Of a DNA stretch of 24,492 bases, positions 13,780 to 21,617 are shown piece after piece. The number at the start of each line of letters is the position of its first letter. The first letter of the stretch is position 1. The stretch lies in assembly GCA_044450785.1 (NCBI GenBank), contig JBIOJM010000133.1, forward strand, positions 1 to 24,492, written 5' to 3'. The position numbers were made by a program, and so were the translations under genes. Below the pieces are notes generated by a model. It worked only from the letters and a program-made list of their open reading frames with translations, was not told where the DNA came from and searched no databases. The stretch comes from JBIOJM01 sp044450785 (lineage in GTDB: Bacteria > Planctomycetota > Planctomycetia > Isosphaerales > Isosphaeraceae).

Positions 13780-15306
13780 CTACCTTGGAGCGGGGGTCGC
13801 AAGCGGAGCCGGCGTCAGCTTCATCCTGCGGATGAAAGCCTCACGCAACGTTTGTTCGTCGAACTTGACACCACCCGGGCGCGACAGCTCCTTCGCCCAG
13901 AAATCCACGAGCTGCTTCAGCAGCTCGTCGCTGTTGGCCTGATCGACGAGTTGCAACGCTCGCAGCATATTGGCGAACTGATGAATCGAACCCGTAGCCG
14001 TCTGAATCGGCGCGGCGAGCCGGTCGATCTCGACGGTCTTCTTGACGACGTCATTCCGGCCGACGATCAACCGGTCTCCGGGGAAGATCTGATAGTTGGA
14101 GATCACATCCCCTTTCTCCTGAATGGCCGCCAGGTCGACCTTGTAGATTTTGGCTGGCTTCCCGCCGCGGGCCGGCCGTACCAGGCGGATGTCTTTTGGC
14201 TCGGCGGTGGACACGAGGCCCCCTGCAAACTGAAGCGCATCGAGCACCGTTTCGTTCCCCATCCAGGGGAGTCGGCCGGTTACCGCGACATCGCCCGCGA
14301 CATAATAGTTCTTCGTGTTATACGCGGTCACGTCGACGAAGACAGCGGCGGATTTCTCGGGCGGGACGAGGTTCCATCGTCCTTTTTCTTCGACACCGAC
14401 GGGCGGCGCCGCGGGAACAGGCTGGGCGACGGGAAGACTCTGGCCGTCGACCTGGATCGTGATCGTGACTCGTCCCGGACCGTTCACCGGGACCGTGAGC
14501 TGGTTGGGAGCGGGTGCGGGCGCCGCCTTGTCCTGAGCCTGCTCGCGGTTTGCCGTCCTCGAGACGGGGTGTACGGAAAAACGGCTGCTGGCCGGCCGGT
14601 GCGTTGCCGTTCGCGGCTTTACGGAACGGGAATTTGATGGTGATCGATCAGACGACGAACGCGGTTTCACCTTGTCCTTGACGTTCAGAGGGCTTTCATC
14701 GCTCTTGGGCAGTTCCGGCATGGCCGGCACCGTCTTGGGACGTTCCGGTATGGCCGGCATGCTCGTCCCCTCCTCTTTCTCTTCTAAAAGAGGCTCCTTA
14801 AGTCCCAAGGAGTCATCGCTGAGGAATTTTCTGAGATGTTTGATGATGGCGACCTTGACTTGATCGAGCGTCAAACCCCTGACATGAACATCGCCATAGA
14901 AGCCCAGGTTGATCGTGCCATCCGGTCTGACCAGCCGCTCGCCCGAGATCGGTCGTCCCGGCAAGGCTTCGAGCACCTCGACCAAGACCAGGTCAGGCGG
15001 CTCGACGACATAGGGAAGACTGATCATGGCGCCTTCGTGGGGCGGTGGATCGTCGGGGATCGGCGGCAGTGGATGCGGCTTGAGATCGTATGCCGCGATC
15101 ATCTTCTCGATCGCCGCCTCGGCTTTGGCTTCCTCCACGGCGAACGAGGCCGGGGTGCCCTGCTCTTTCGGCTTGGCCTTTTCAACCGCCGGCGGCTGAA
15201 TCGGGGCCTTCTCCTGTGGGCCGGCGACGCCCATGTTGAAGGCACAGACCACGGTGACGACAGTCATGAATGCGACGACGAGGCCGGCAAGCTGTTGGCG
15301 GAGCAT
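13780..15306 (-). CDS. Wza-like polysaccharide export protein with long disordered insertion
   Basis: The 508-residue product begins with a signal peptide (MLRQQLAGLVVAFMTVVTVV, then cleavage-like AGP). A Poly_export domain follows at about 97-160 (YVVEPPDLVLVEVLEAL; VRPDGTINLGFYGDVHVRGL), then an SLBB-type domain at about 320-420 (YYVAGDVAVTGRLPWMGNETVLDALQFAGG; YQIFPGDRLIVGRND). These are the periplasmic ring domains of outer-membrane exopolysaccharide exporters. About 150 residues between them (168-320) are charged, Ser/Pro/Arg-rich and low in complexity, including a near repeat of MPAIPERPK and MPELPKS. Typical Wza proteins lack this insertion. ATG 15306 with GGGG upstream fits the signal peptide. 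No glycosyltransferase or Wzc partner is adjacent, so the exported polymer is unknown. Confidence 0.9.
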   Translation of the reverse strand: MLRQQLAGLVVAFMTVVTVVCAFNMGVAGPQEKAPIQPPAVEKAKPKEQGTPASFAVEEAKAEAAIEKMIAAYDLKPHPLPPIPDDPPPHEGAMISLPYVVEPPDLVLVEVLEALPGRPISGERLVRPDGTINLGFYGDVHVRGLTLDQVKVAIIKHLRKFLSDDSLGLKEPLLEEKEEGTSMPAIPERPKTVPAMPELPKSDESPLNVKDKVKPRSSSDRSPSNSRSVKPRTATHRPASSRFSVHPVSRTANREQAQDKAAPAPAPNQLTVPVNGPGRVTITIQVDGQSLPVAQPVPAAPPVGVEEKGRWNLVPPEKSAAVFVDVTAYNTKNYYVAGDVAVTGRLPWMGNETVLDALQFAGGLVSTAEPKDIRLVRPARGGKPAKIYKVDLAAIQEKGDVISNYQIFPGDRLIVGRNDVVKKTVEIDRLAAPIQTATGSIHQFANMLRALQLVDQANSDELLKQLVDFWAKELSRPGGVKFDEQTLREAFIRRMKLTPAPLATPAPR

Positions 15307-15438
15307 GGACGTGATCCCCTTGAGTGCGGAACTTGGTGCGGAACCAGTCGAAGGGACGCCGGACAATTGCGCAGACTATCCGTCGCCGCGGATCGCGGCA
15401 ACCATGATGGAGACGGACTCGCTCGCGCACACACGACC

Positions 15439-16278
15439 TCAGAGCACGAGCCGGGCGGCGTCGCGGTCGAGGTAGAGCCTGGCCCCGGGATGGCGGCGCA
15501 ATGCGGTGGCCGGGCATGCCTCGCTGATCGGTCCGCGCAGCGTCGTCAGGACCGCGTTGGCCTTGCGCGGGCCGGGCACGACGACCGAGATGACCGGCGC
15601 GCGGAGCAAGGCGGGAATCGTCAAGGTATAGGCATGAGTGGGCACGTCCGCGATGGTTTCGAAACACCCGTCATTGAGCTGCTGGGCGCGAGAGGCCGCG
15701 TCGAGCCGGACGACCTTGACGAGCACGGGGTCCAGGAAATCGGCAACCGGCGGATCGTTGAACGCGAGATGGCCGTTTTCACCGATCCCCGCGCACACGA
15801 TGTCCGGCGGCTCCGCTCTCAGGATGTCCTCATAGGCCAGACACGTTTGCAGCGGACGCTCGACCTGCTCGCCGGGGATCAGTCGCGCGCGGCTGGCGTC
15901 CACCGCGACAAGGCGAAGGATGTGTTCCTGAAGATAACGCCGGAACGAAGCGGGGTGATCGGCGTCGATCCCCAGGTATTCGTCCATGTGAAACGCGACG
16001 ACTCGGGCCCAGTCGATGTCCTTGCTGGCGACGAGTCCGGCCAGGAATTCATTCTGGCTCGGCGCCGCGGCGAAGACGATGTTGGTTCGGGCCGCGGTGC
16101 CCGCTCGCGCCGCGATTGCCTGCTCGACAAACTGCGCCGCCGCCCGTCCCGCCAAGGCGCGATTCTCAAAAACCAACACGTCGAGCAAATCGACCGAAAA
16201 GCGAGCGATCGCCGGCAGCTCGGACGCGCTCGTGGACTGGCTCCTGGCTCGAGCAGGTTGGTCGACTATGGCCACCAT
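15439..16278 (-). CDS. nagB: Glucosamine-6-phosphate deaminase family protein
   Basis: The 279-residue product carries the NagB signatures: AAPSQNEFLAGL (phosphate loop region), VVAFHMDEYLGI with the catalytic Asp at residue 99, and AGIGENGHLAFNDPP at about 163-177 with the catalytic His at 170. NagB converts glucosamine-6-phosphate to fructose-6-phosphate and ammonia in the cytoplasm, feeding amino-sugar carbon into glycolysis. Length is slightly above the usual 240-265 because of an N-terminal extension of about 30 residues. ATG 16278 has GGGAG 8 bases upstream, which supports the longer form. No nagA or sugar transporter gene is adjacent. A related sugar-phosphate isomerase role cannot be excluded, so the symbol is tentative. 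Confidence 0.9.
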   Translation of the reverse strand: MVAIVDQPARARSQSTSASELPAIARFSVDLLDVLVFENRALAGRAAAQFVEQAIAARAGTAARTNIVFAAAPSQNEFLAGLVASKDIDWARVVAFHMDEYLGIDADHPASFRRYLQEHILRLVAVDASRARLIPGEQVERPLQTCLAYEDILRAEPPDIVCAGIGENGHLAFNDPPVADFLDPVLVKVVRLDAASRAQQLNDGCFETIADVPTHAYTLTIPALLRAPVISVVVPGPRKANAVLTTLRGPISEACPATALRRHPGARLYLDRDAARLVL

Positions 16279-16359
16279 CGTTGCGGCTCCCGGGGGGTCT
16301 TGCGGAAACGTTGTCCGCAGAACCTTACCCGAATTCCGCGCTCGATGCCACCAAATCGA

Positions 16360-16575
16360 TCACGTCGCGGCCAAGGCGTGCGCCCGGCCCTGACGGCGCT
16401 GCACTGTGCGAAGCTGCTCGCACAGCTTCTGACACTCGTTCAGATCGCCGATCATTGCATCGGCCAGAAACGATTGAGTGTCGCCGTCGCTGGCCCACTC
16501 AAGCTGATCGTGGCAGCGCGACATGTGCTCGATCAAGTCTTTCATCCAAAGCAGCGTATGGCGGCGATCTCTCAT
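16360..16575 (-). CDS. Small hypothetical protein, 71 residues
   Basis: The product begins MRDRRHTLLWMKDLIEHMSR and continues CHDQLEWASDGDTQSFL, ending in a basic tail. It is predicted to be mostly helical with three Cys residues, and shows no membrane segment or known domain. ATG 16575 has AAGGA about 10 bases upstream. The long frame that continues upstream to 17241 is antisense to the kinase-like gene and is not credible, so only this 3' part is called. It lies 81 bases before nagB on the same strand. I recall similar small helical planctomycete proteins but cannot name a family. Confidence 0.55.
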   Translation of the reverse strand: MRDRRHTLLWMKDLIEHMSRCHDQLEWASDGDTQSFLADAMIGDLNECQKLCEQLRTVQRRQGRAHALAAT

Positions 16576-16976
16576 CTTGGGGTGTTCCTTCACTTGACTC
16601 GACTGACAGGGCGAAACATGGCTCCCGACTGACGACTCGTACCGATCTCTTGAGGCCATAAGGCCCTGTGCATCCTCTTGCGGCCTCAAGTCGTTGCGGA
16701 TGAATCGAAAAGCAAAGAACGTGCCGTCCTTTACCGGCGACTTCCTTTTCGCTCCGAAGTCGTTCCTCGCCTGAAACTTGAGAAAAACTGTCCAGATGAG
16801 CCGTCGGAAAGTGCCCGCCCCACGGGTTGTAAGGCTTACACGAGTCCGCCCGATGACCGCAAACCGAAACTCGGGCCGGCTCTGTCGGACAATTTCGAAA
16901 GAAAGCGATGCCTTTTTTCTTGTTGTTACATGGCTTAGACTGAGGAGAGAGGTGGTGTCGACGGGGGGAAACGGGA
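16576..16976. other. Divergent intergenic region with a 9-bp inverted repeat
   Basis: These 401 bases separate the small hypothetical gene (leftward) from the kinase-like gene (rightward) and probably hold both promoters. CTTGAGGCC at 16649-16657 is inverted as GGCCTCAAG at 16682-16690 around 24 bases, a possible operator or RNA hairpin. The stretch at about 16910-16940 (TTTTTTCTTGTTGTTACATG) is unusually AT-rich for this genome and could hold the rightward promoter, but no clear -35/-10 pair was seen. No RNA gene was recognised. Confidence 0.4.
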
Positions 16977-17924
16977 ATGGCGGCGTGGCAGGCGGCGACC
17001 AGGGCGACAGGACCCCACGGGCGAGCATTGGGGGGAGTGCAGAGCTGGCCCCAGTTCGTGGTGCGCTGGCTCTTCGGCATGGGGGCGGAGCGTCATGGGC
17101 CGGATCCGTCGTCGAGCCCGGTTGCGCGGTTTCAGAACATCTGCATGAGCCGCGAGGCGGGCTCGGGAGCGGGCGCGTTGGCCCGGCTCGTCGGCCAGCG
17201 CCTGCGCTGGAAGGTTTACGATGACGAGCTGATCGAGGCAATTGCCCATCGCATGGTGCTGCCGATCGACGATGTCAAAGCCCTCGACGAGCAGGCGCCC
17301 AGCATGGTCCAGGACTGGCTCCTGCCGCTCCGTGAGGAGTACTATGCCCCGCAGGAGGCTTATCTCGACCACCTGGCGAAATTGATCGAGGCGATCGGCC
17401 GTGCGGGTGAATCGATCCTCGTCGGTCGGGGCGCGGGCTTCATGCTGCCGCGCGAGACGACGCTGTCCGTCCGGATCATCGCGCCCTTGAAGGTCCGAGC
17501 GCAACGGATGGCCGAGCGGATGGGGGTCTCGCTGCGCACCGCCCGGCGCGCCGCCAGGGACCTCGACCGCCGCCGCGCCCAGTTCGATCGCACCATGCAT
17601 CGAGTCAGCTCGAACGACCCGCACAACTTCGACATGGTGCTCGACACCGAAAGCCTGGGCCTCGAGATCGCCGGCGAGATCATCGTTCACGCCGTCGCGG
17701 TCGGGCGCCCCGAGGGCACGGCTGGCGGACCCGGTCAACGTGGCCGCCCCGACTCGGCGACGACCAGGCCGGAACCATCTCTACCGACCGCGGGGCTCTT
17801 GACGGTCGTGAGCGAGCCGGTTGCCTTGCCTGCGCCGGCCCCGCCGAAGGCCGCCCGCCACGACTTGCCGGGCGGGCCCGTCCTTGCCGGCGAGGAACCG
17901 CCGTCGCCGCCCGGCGCGGGTTGA
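16977..17924 (+). CDS. Cytidylate-kinase-like protein
   Basis: The 315-residue product has the core of the cytidylate kinase-like family (PF13189). Its atypical nucleotide loop reads ICMSREAGSGAGALARLVGQ at about 55-75, where the Walker A Lys is absent as usual in this family. KVYDDELIEAIAHRM follows, then ILVGRGAGFMLP, a basic arginine-rich lid (RTARRAARDLDRRRAQFDR), and the C-terminal FDMVLDTESLGLEIAGEIIV. Members are assumed to phosphorylate a nucleoside monophosphate or related substrate, but their activity is mostly untested. The first 50 residues and the last 80 (Pro/Ala/Gly-rich) are extra and probably disordered. ATG 16977 follows a purine-rich GGGGGGAAACGGGA stretch. It stands alone, downstream of a 401-base divergent region. 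Confidence 0.88.
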   Translation: MAAWQAATRATGPHGRALGGVQSWPQFVVRWLFGMGAERHGPDPSSSPVARFQNICMSREAGSGAGALARLVGQRLRWKVYDDELIEAIAHRMVLPIDDVKALDEQAPSMVQDWLLPLREEYYAPQEAYLDHLAKLIEAIGRAGESILVGRGAGFMLPRETTLSVRIIAPLKVRAQRMAERMGVSLRTARRAARDLDRRRAQFDRTMHRVSSNDPHNFDMVLDTESLGLEIAGEIIVHAVAVGRPEGTAGGPGQRGRPDSATTRPEPSLPTAGLLTVVSEPVALPAPAPPKAARHDLPGGPVLAGEEPPSPPGAG

Positions 17925-18086
17925 CTACTGGCGGCCTCGGGCGGACGCGATTCCGTACAGCCTCCGCGCCTGACGCCACCGCGACCGCGGCGGTCGTGAT
18001 GCGCGGCGGTGCTCAAAGAGCTGCCCCGAGGGCGTCTACGCCGGCAAGCCCAGGGGCGGAGGCGAAAGGGATCGCGCCGGATCGGG

Positions 18087-18974
18087 TCAGCTCAGTGCAA
18101 CAATGCAAAGCCCATGGCGGTCAGCCAGCGCCACGACCTCGGGCTCATCGAGGAAGATGGTCCTGCCGGCCTCGATTGCCAGGACCCGGGCCCGGGCCCT
18201 GTGCAGGTTCTCGATGGTCGAGACGCCGATCGTGGGCACGTCGAACCGCATGTCCTGCTGCGGCTTGGCAACCTTGACGAGCACCCAGCCCCCGGCCCGG
18301 CAGAGCTGGCCGGCCCGCTCAATGCACCGATCCGTCCCCTCGATGGCCTCGACAGCCAGCGCGGCCCTCTCCTTGACGGCGACTGACTGGCCGACGTCGA
18401 GCCGCCCCATCTCCTTGGCCAGCGCCCAGCCGAAATCGATGTCCTTTTGCTCGGCCGGCGTGGGCGCCCGGCGGGTGAGGATGCCGTTTTTCACGAGCAA
18501 CTCCGGGCAGAAGTCCAGCGCCGAGGCGAACGTCATGGCGTCGCGCTCGAACTCGGCGATCAGTGAGAGCAACAAACTGTCGTCGCGATTGTCGGCACGA
18601 TTGCGCCGGTACCACCACTGGAGCGTCCGCAGGTCGGGGCAGAGCTGGAGCATCCTCCACGGTGTGTACATCACATTCTTGGTCACCTTGCCGGCCATGA
18701 CGATCCGCCGGGCGCCCCGGCGGCGGAAGGCGCGGATCATCCGGCCCAGCTTGGCGACGCCGACAATGTCGAACGAGGTGCAAAGCGATCGCAGCTCTTC
18801 CGGCGCTTCGTACTTGATTCCCACGCAGGCCACCGGCAGGCCCTGTCGGCGCGCGGCCTCGGCAAACAAGATCGGGAATCGGCCGCTCCCCGCGATCAGG
18901 CCGATCGGCCCGGCCTGCCGGGATCGTGCCGCCGCGCGTGAGTCACCGAGCTTCTTCAGGCCGATCGCGCTCAC
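18087..18974 (-). CDS. lpxI: UDP-2,3-diacylglucosamine diphosphatase LpxI
   Basis: LpxI hydrolyses UDP-2,3-diacylglucosamine to lipid X in lipid A synthesis, replacing LpxH in many non-enteric bacteria. The 295-residue product matches the family (formerly DUF1009): GPIGLIAGSGRFPILFAEAA near the N-terminus, KLGRMIRAFRRRGARRIVMAGKVTK, RADNRDDSLLLSLIAEFE, and the C-terminal substrate part with GTDRCIERAGQL, VKVAKPQQDMRFDVPTIGVS and EAGRTIFLDEPEVVALAD. Family length is about 270-290. GTG 18974 has AAGGGGGAG 9 bases upstream. It lies 57 bases downstream of lpxD on the same strand, so the two are probably co-transcribed. Confidence 0.95.
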   Translation of the reverse strand: MSAIGLKKLGDSRAAARSRQAGPIGLIAGSGRFPILFAEAARRQGLPVACVGIKYEAPEELRSLCTSFDIVGVAKLGRMIRAFRRRGARRIVMAGKVTKNVMYTPWRMLQLCPDLRTLQWWYRRNRADNRDDSLLLSLIAEFERDAMTFASALDFCPELLVKNGILTRRAPTPAEQKDIDFGWALAKEMGRLDVGQSVAVKERAALAVEAIEGTDRCIERAGQLCRAGGWVLVKVAKPQQDMRFDVPTIGVSTIENLHRARARVLAIEAGRTIFLDEPEVVALADRHGLCIVALS

Positions 18975-19031
18975 ACCAGGTCGCTCCCCCTTGGTCCGAA
19001 TCAGGCACGGCTCGACCTGATCCCGAGATGG

Positions 19032-20192
19032 TCACGCACCGGCCGGATCAACCGGCGGCTGCAGGCTCGCTCCCGAATCCGGAACGGGGCCGATCCCGGG
19101 CTCGACTTCCTCAACCGGTCGAGGCGGAACGACAGCGATCAGCCTGGCGAGCTGCGCAGCCAGCTCCCGGATCTGGCGATGCATCTCGGGCAGCCGGGCG
19201 ATCATCTGAAAGATCCGCCGCTGTTCCCGGACCGGCACCGCCGGCGAGCCCAGCACGTTCTGGCCGTCCGGCACGTTGCGATGCACGCCCGCCTGAGCAC
19301 CGATCATGACGCGGTCGCCGATCACGGTGTTGTCCTTGATCCCCGCCTGACCGGCCATGACGACGTGATCGCCGGTCTTGCAGCTCCCGGCGATGCCGAC
19401 CTGGCCGCACAAAAGGTTGTGCCGCCCGATCTGGTTGTTATGGCCGATCATCACCAGGTTGTCGATCTTGGTCCCCTCGCCGATCCGAGTGGTTTCAAAG
19501 GTCGCACGATCGATCGTGCAGTTCGAGCCGATCTCCACGTCGCTCTCGACTTCCAGCCGGCCCGAATGGGGGATCTTCACGTGCCGCCCGTCGACATGCC
19601 GGTAGCCGAAACCGTCACCTCCGAGCACGCTGCCGGCATGAATCTCCACGCGGTCGCCGAGGATCACGTTCTGATAAAGCACCGCATTGGGATGGATGAT
19701 GCAGTCCCGGCCGAGCCGGCAGCCGTCGCCGATCACTGCGCCGGGATGCAGAGTCGTTCCATCGCCGATGATCGCGTCGTCGCCCACGTAAGCAAAGGGA
19801 TAGATCGCCACGCTCTGACCGATCTGGGCCGTCGGCGCGACGCAGGCTTGCGGATGAATTCCCGTCCAGCGCGGCTTCGGGACGCCGATCAGATGGGTGC
19901 GGACCGCCAGGAATGCGGACATCGGGTCGTCGACTTCGATCACGGCCAGGCTCTGGCCCATTTCATGCGAGCCGGCGCTGAAGTGAGGCCCGACGATCGC
20001 GGCCGATGCGGGCGAGCTCCGCAACAGCTTGATGAATCGTTCGCTCTCGATGAACGTGATGTCACCGGGGCCCGCCTCGCCGACCGGCCGCGCCGAGCGG
20101 ATCGAGACCCGACCATCGCCCACCAGGCGACCCTGTACCAGCTCCGCGAGTTGTTCCACCGTCGCGACCACAGGCGTTTTCCTTTCTTCCAT
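19032..20192 (-). CDS. lpxD: UDP-3-O-acylglucosamine N-acyltransferase LpxD
   Basis: LpxD adds the second acyl chain (N-linked) to UDP-3-O-acylglucosamine, using acyl-ACP, in lipid A synthesis. Residues about 1-105 form the uridine-binding domain (GDITFIESERFIKLL). From about 112 to 340 the protein is a left-handed beta-helix of hexapeptide repeats. GGDGFGY at about 191-197 and H251 in MIGHNNQIG, the catalytic His, are present. The C-terminus has the trimer-forming helix (FQMIARLPEMHRQIREL), followed by a Pro/Glu-rich tail of about 35 residues that family members usually lack. ATG 20192 fits the conserved start although no ribosome site is visible. It is followed 57 bases later by lpxI. Confidence 0.96.
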   Translation of the reverse strand: MEERKTPVVATVEQLAELVQGRLVGDGRVSIRSARPVGEAGPGDITFIESERFIKLLRSSPASAAIVGPHFSAGSHEMGQSLAVIEVDDPMSAFLAVRTHLIGVPKPRWTGIHPQACVAPTAQIGQSVAIYPFAYVGDDAIIGDGTTLHPGAVIGDGCRLGRDCIIHPNAVLYQNVILGDRVEIHAGSVLGGDGFGYRHVDGRHVKIPHSGRLEVESDVEIGSNCTIDRATFETTRIGEGTKIDNLVMIGHNNQIGRHNLLCGQVGIAGSCKTGDHVVMAGQAGIKDNTVIGDRVMIGAQAGVHRNVPDGQNVLGSPAVPVREQRRIFQMIARLPEMHRQIRELAAQLARLIAVVPPRPVEEVEPGIGPVPDSGASLQPPVDPAGA

Positions 20193-20453
20193 GAAAGGAG
20201 AAGACGAGGACCGGGGCGTCGCGGTAGAGCAGGTCTCCGATCAACCAGTCCGGTCAGGCCCCAATCGAATCGATGTGGTGCGTCCTCGCGGTCGACCTGA
20301 CGGCCTTTCCAGCGAAACGAATGCTAATCCAAGTTGTCCTGGGAGGCAAGCCGAGTCGCTCGCTCCGGCAACGACCCTGCTCGGTCCCCGCTCCATTCGA
20401 TCGATGCGAGGCGATCCTAGTTGTCGTCGATCGTCAGACATGCCCGGTGGACT
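20193..20453. other. Intergenic region without recognisable genes
   Basis: These 261 bases lie between the HAD hydrolase gene and lpxD, both leftward. Short frames exist on both strands but none shows the codon bias or motifs of a gene. A leftward promoter for lpxD is expected here, but no convincing hexamer pair was found. Confidence 0.3.
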
Positions 20454-21170
20454 TCAGGTTTGGATGAACTTCATCTCGATCAGAGCCGTCAGGTTCGGCA
20501 CATGCGGCAGATCAGCCGGCCGATCCGCCCCCCGGTCGAGCAGAAGACCATGGAGCCCGGCCCGGATGGCCCCGCGCACGTCGTTCTCCACGTCATCGCC
20601 CACGCAGAGCACCCGCGGCCCAGGCAAACCAAGGTGGGCGCACGCCGCTTCAAAGAATGACGGATGAGGTTTTCTGTAACCGACTTCCGACGAAATCACT
20701 AACGAGTCGATCCACGAGCCGAGCTCGGGCAGGCCCTGCATGACGCCCCGGAGCCGGCCATCGAAATTCGAGCCGACGCACACCAAGATCCCCATCTCGG
20801 CGAACGCGTTCAGCACCGGCGGCACGTCGGGATAGCATCGCCAGGACCCGGGCCGGCCAAAGTGATCCCAAAGCTCGCCGAAGGCGCGGTCCCTGTCGGG
20901 AACCTCGGGCAGGACCCCCGCCACGATCCTCCGCCAACGCCTGCGCTCCGTCGCCTCGTCCGTCGAGAGCACGCCCTGTCCCGCGTGCACCTCGCCACAC
21001 TGAAAATGCATTTGGAACCGCGCACGGACTTCCTCCGGATCGAGCACGACTCCCTGACGACGCGCCGCCGCCACGTACGCCTCCGCAACCGAAGGCACTG
21101 GCTTGATTAAAGTCCCCACAGCGTCGAAGACGATACCACGAATACCATTCCAGTTCGCTTGTGAATTCAT
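20454..21170 (-). CDS. HAD-superfamily hydrolase
   Basis: The 238-residue product shows all four HAD motifs: FDAVGTLI (nucleophile Asp in motif I, with Val at the usual second Asp position as in HDHD3/REG-2-like members), VGSNFD (motif II), RKPHPSFFEAA (motif III Lys), and CVGDDVENDVRGA (motif IV). The cap is helical, lying between motifs I and II. It should be a soluble Mg-dependent phosphatase acting on a small metabolite; the substrate is unknown. The Val in motif I removes the general acid-base seen in typical phosphatases, so its chemistry may differ. ATG 21170 directly precedes the conserved NGIRGIVFDAVG; the frame extends upstream to 21425 but without conserved sequence. Confidence 0.9.
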   Translation of the reverse strand: MNSQANWNGIRGIVFDAVGTLIKPVPSVAEAYVAAARRQGVVLDPEEVRARFQMHFQCGEVHAGQGVLSTDEATERRRWRRIVAGVLPEVPDRDRAFGELWDHFGRPGSWRCYPDVPPVLNAFAEMGILVCVGSNFDGRLRGVMQGLPELGSWIDSLVISSEVGYRKPHPSFFEAACAHLGLPGPRVLCVGDDVENDVRGAIRAGLHGLLLDRGADRPADLPHVPNLTALIEMKFIQT

Positions 21171-21604
21171 CGGCGTGCTAGAGCCCCTGACAAACTCGGT
21201 TGCACCACTCCGGCGGATCCGGTCGACATCTCCGGTTTGAGAAGATCCGCAAAGATTCCCAGACTGGGCAGTATATACCGACATTATGGGCAGGGAAGTC
21301 AGGGGAAGACGACTCCTTCGCCTCCGTTTCGGTAATTCAGGTTGATTGTCAACTCGGAAAGAGGCCCATGAACCAATCTCATCCGCGTCCGCATCGGCAG
21401 GTCCTTCGGACTGAAGCGGCGTCAATACCGGCGTCGCAGGAACAGGCTCTGGACCGCCGGCACTCGCTCAACGCGCAGCAGCGCTCGTACCAAGAAGCCG
21501 GCTCGGCCCGCATTCGTCCGCAACCACGCCCACGCCCGCCGGCTTGACGAAGAAGGATGAAGGATGAAAAAGAAGGGTTTTACTCATTCTTCATCCTTCA
21601 TCCT
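21171..21604. other. Intergenic region between the HAD and tsaD genes
   Basis: The 434 bases hold no gene I can support. An open frame on the plus strand from ATG 21368 to 21547 encodes 59 Arg/Gln/Pro-rich residues of low complexity. It has GAGG only 3 bases upstream and no recognisable domain, so it is not called. The 3' part is a large GGATGA/TCATCC hairpin described separately. Confidence 0.35.
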
Positions 21605-21617
21605 TCATCCTTTTTTT
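21553..21617 (+). terminator. GGATGAA-repeat hairpin with T-run
   Basis: AAGGATGAAGGATGAA at 21553-21568 is the exact complement of 21590-21605, with a 21-base loop, and the right arm continues with a third ATCC unit into seven T residues. On the plus strand this has the form of an intrinsic terminator, though no supported gene precedes it. On the minus strand it contains the tsaD stop codon and would fold just after tsaD translation. The GGATGAA unit repeats also suggest a dispersed repeat. Confidence 0.5.

Noticed and set aside
14836..16632. A 598-codon open frame on the plus strand
   Set aside because: It runs antisense through the exporter and NagB genes, both supported by catalytic or domain motifs on the minus strand. 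Its composition is that of a shadow frame.
16576..17241. Long N-terminal extension of the small minus-strand gene ending at 16360
   Set aside because: The extension is antisense to the kinase-like gene, has no conserved sequence, and ATG 16575 with AAGGA upstream gives a sensible short protein.
21368..21547. Possible 59-residue protein on the plus strand, followed by a hairpin with a T-run
   Set aside because: It is Arg/Gln/Pro-rich and low in complexity, the GAGG lies only 3 bases from the ATG, and no motif or neighbour supports it. The terminator-like hairpin is better explained as a repeat.
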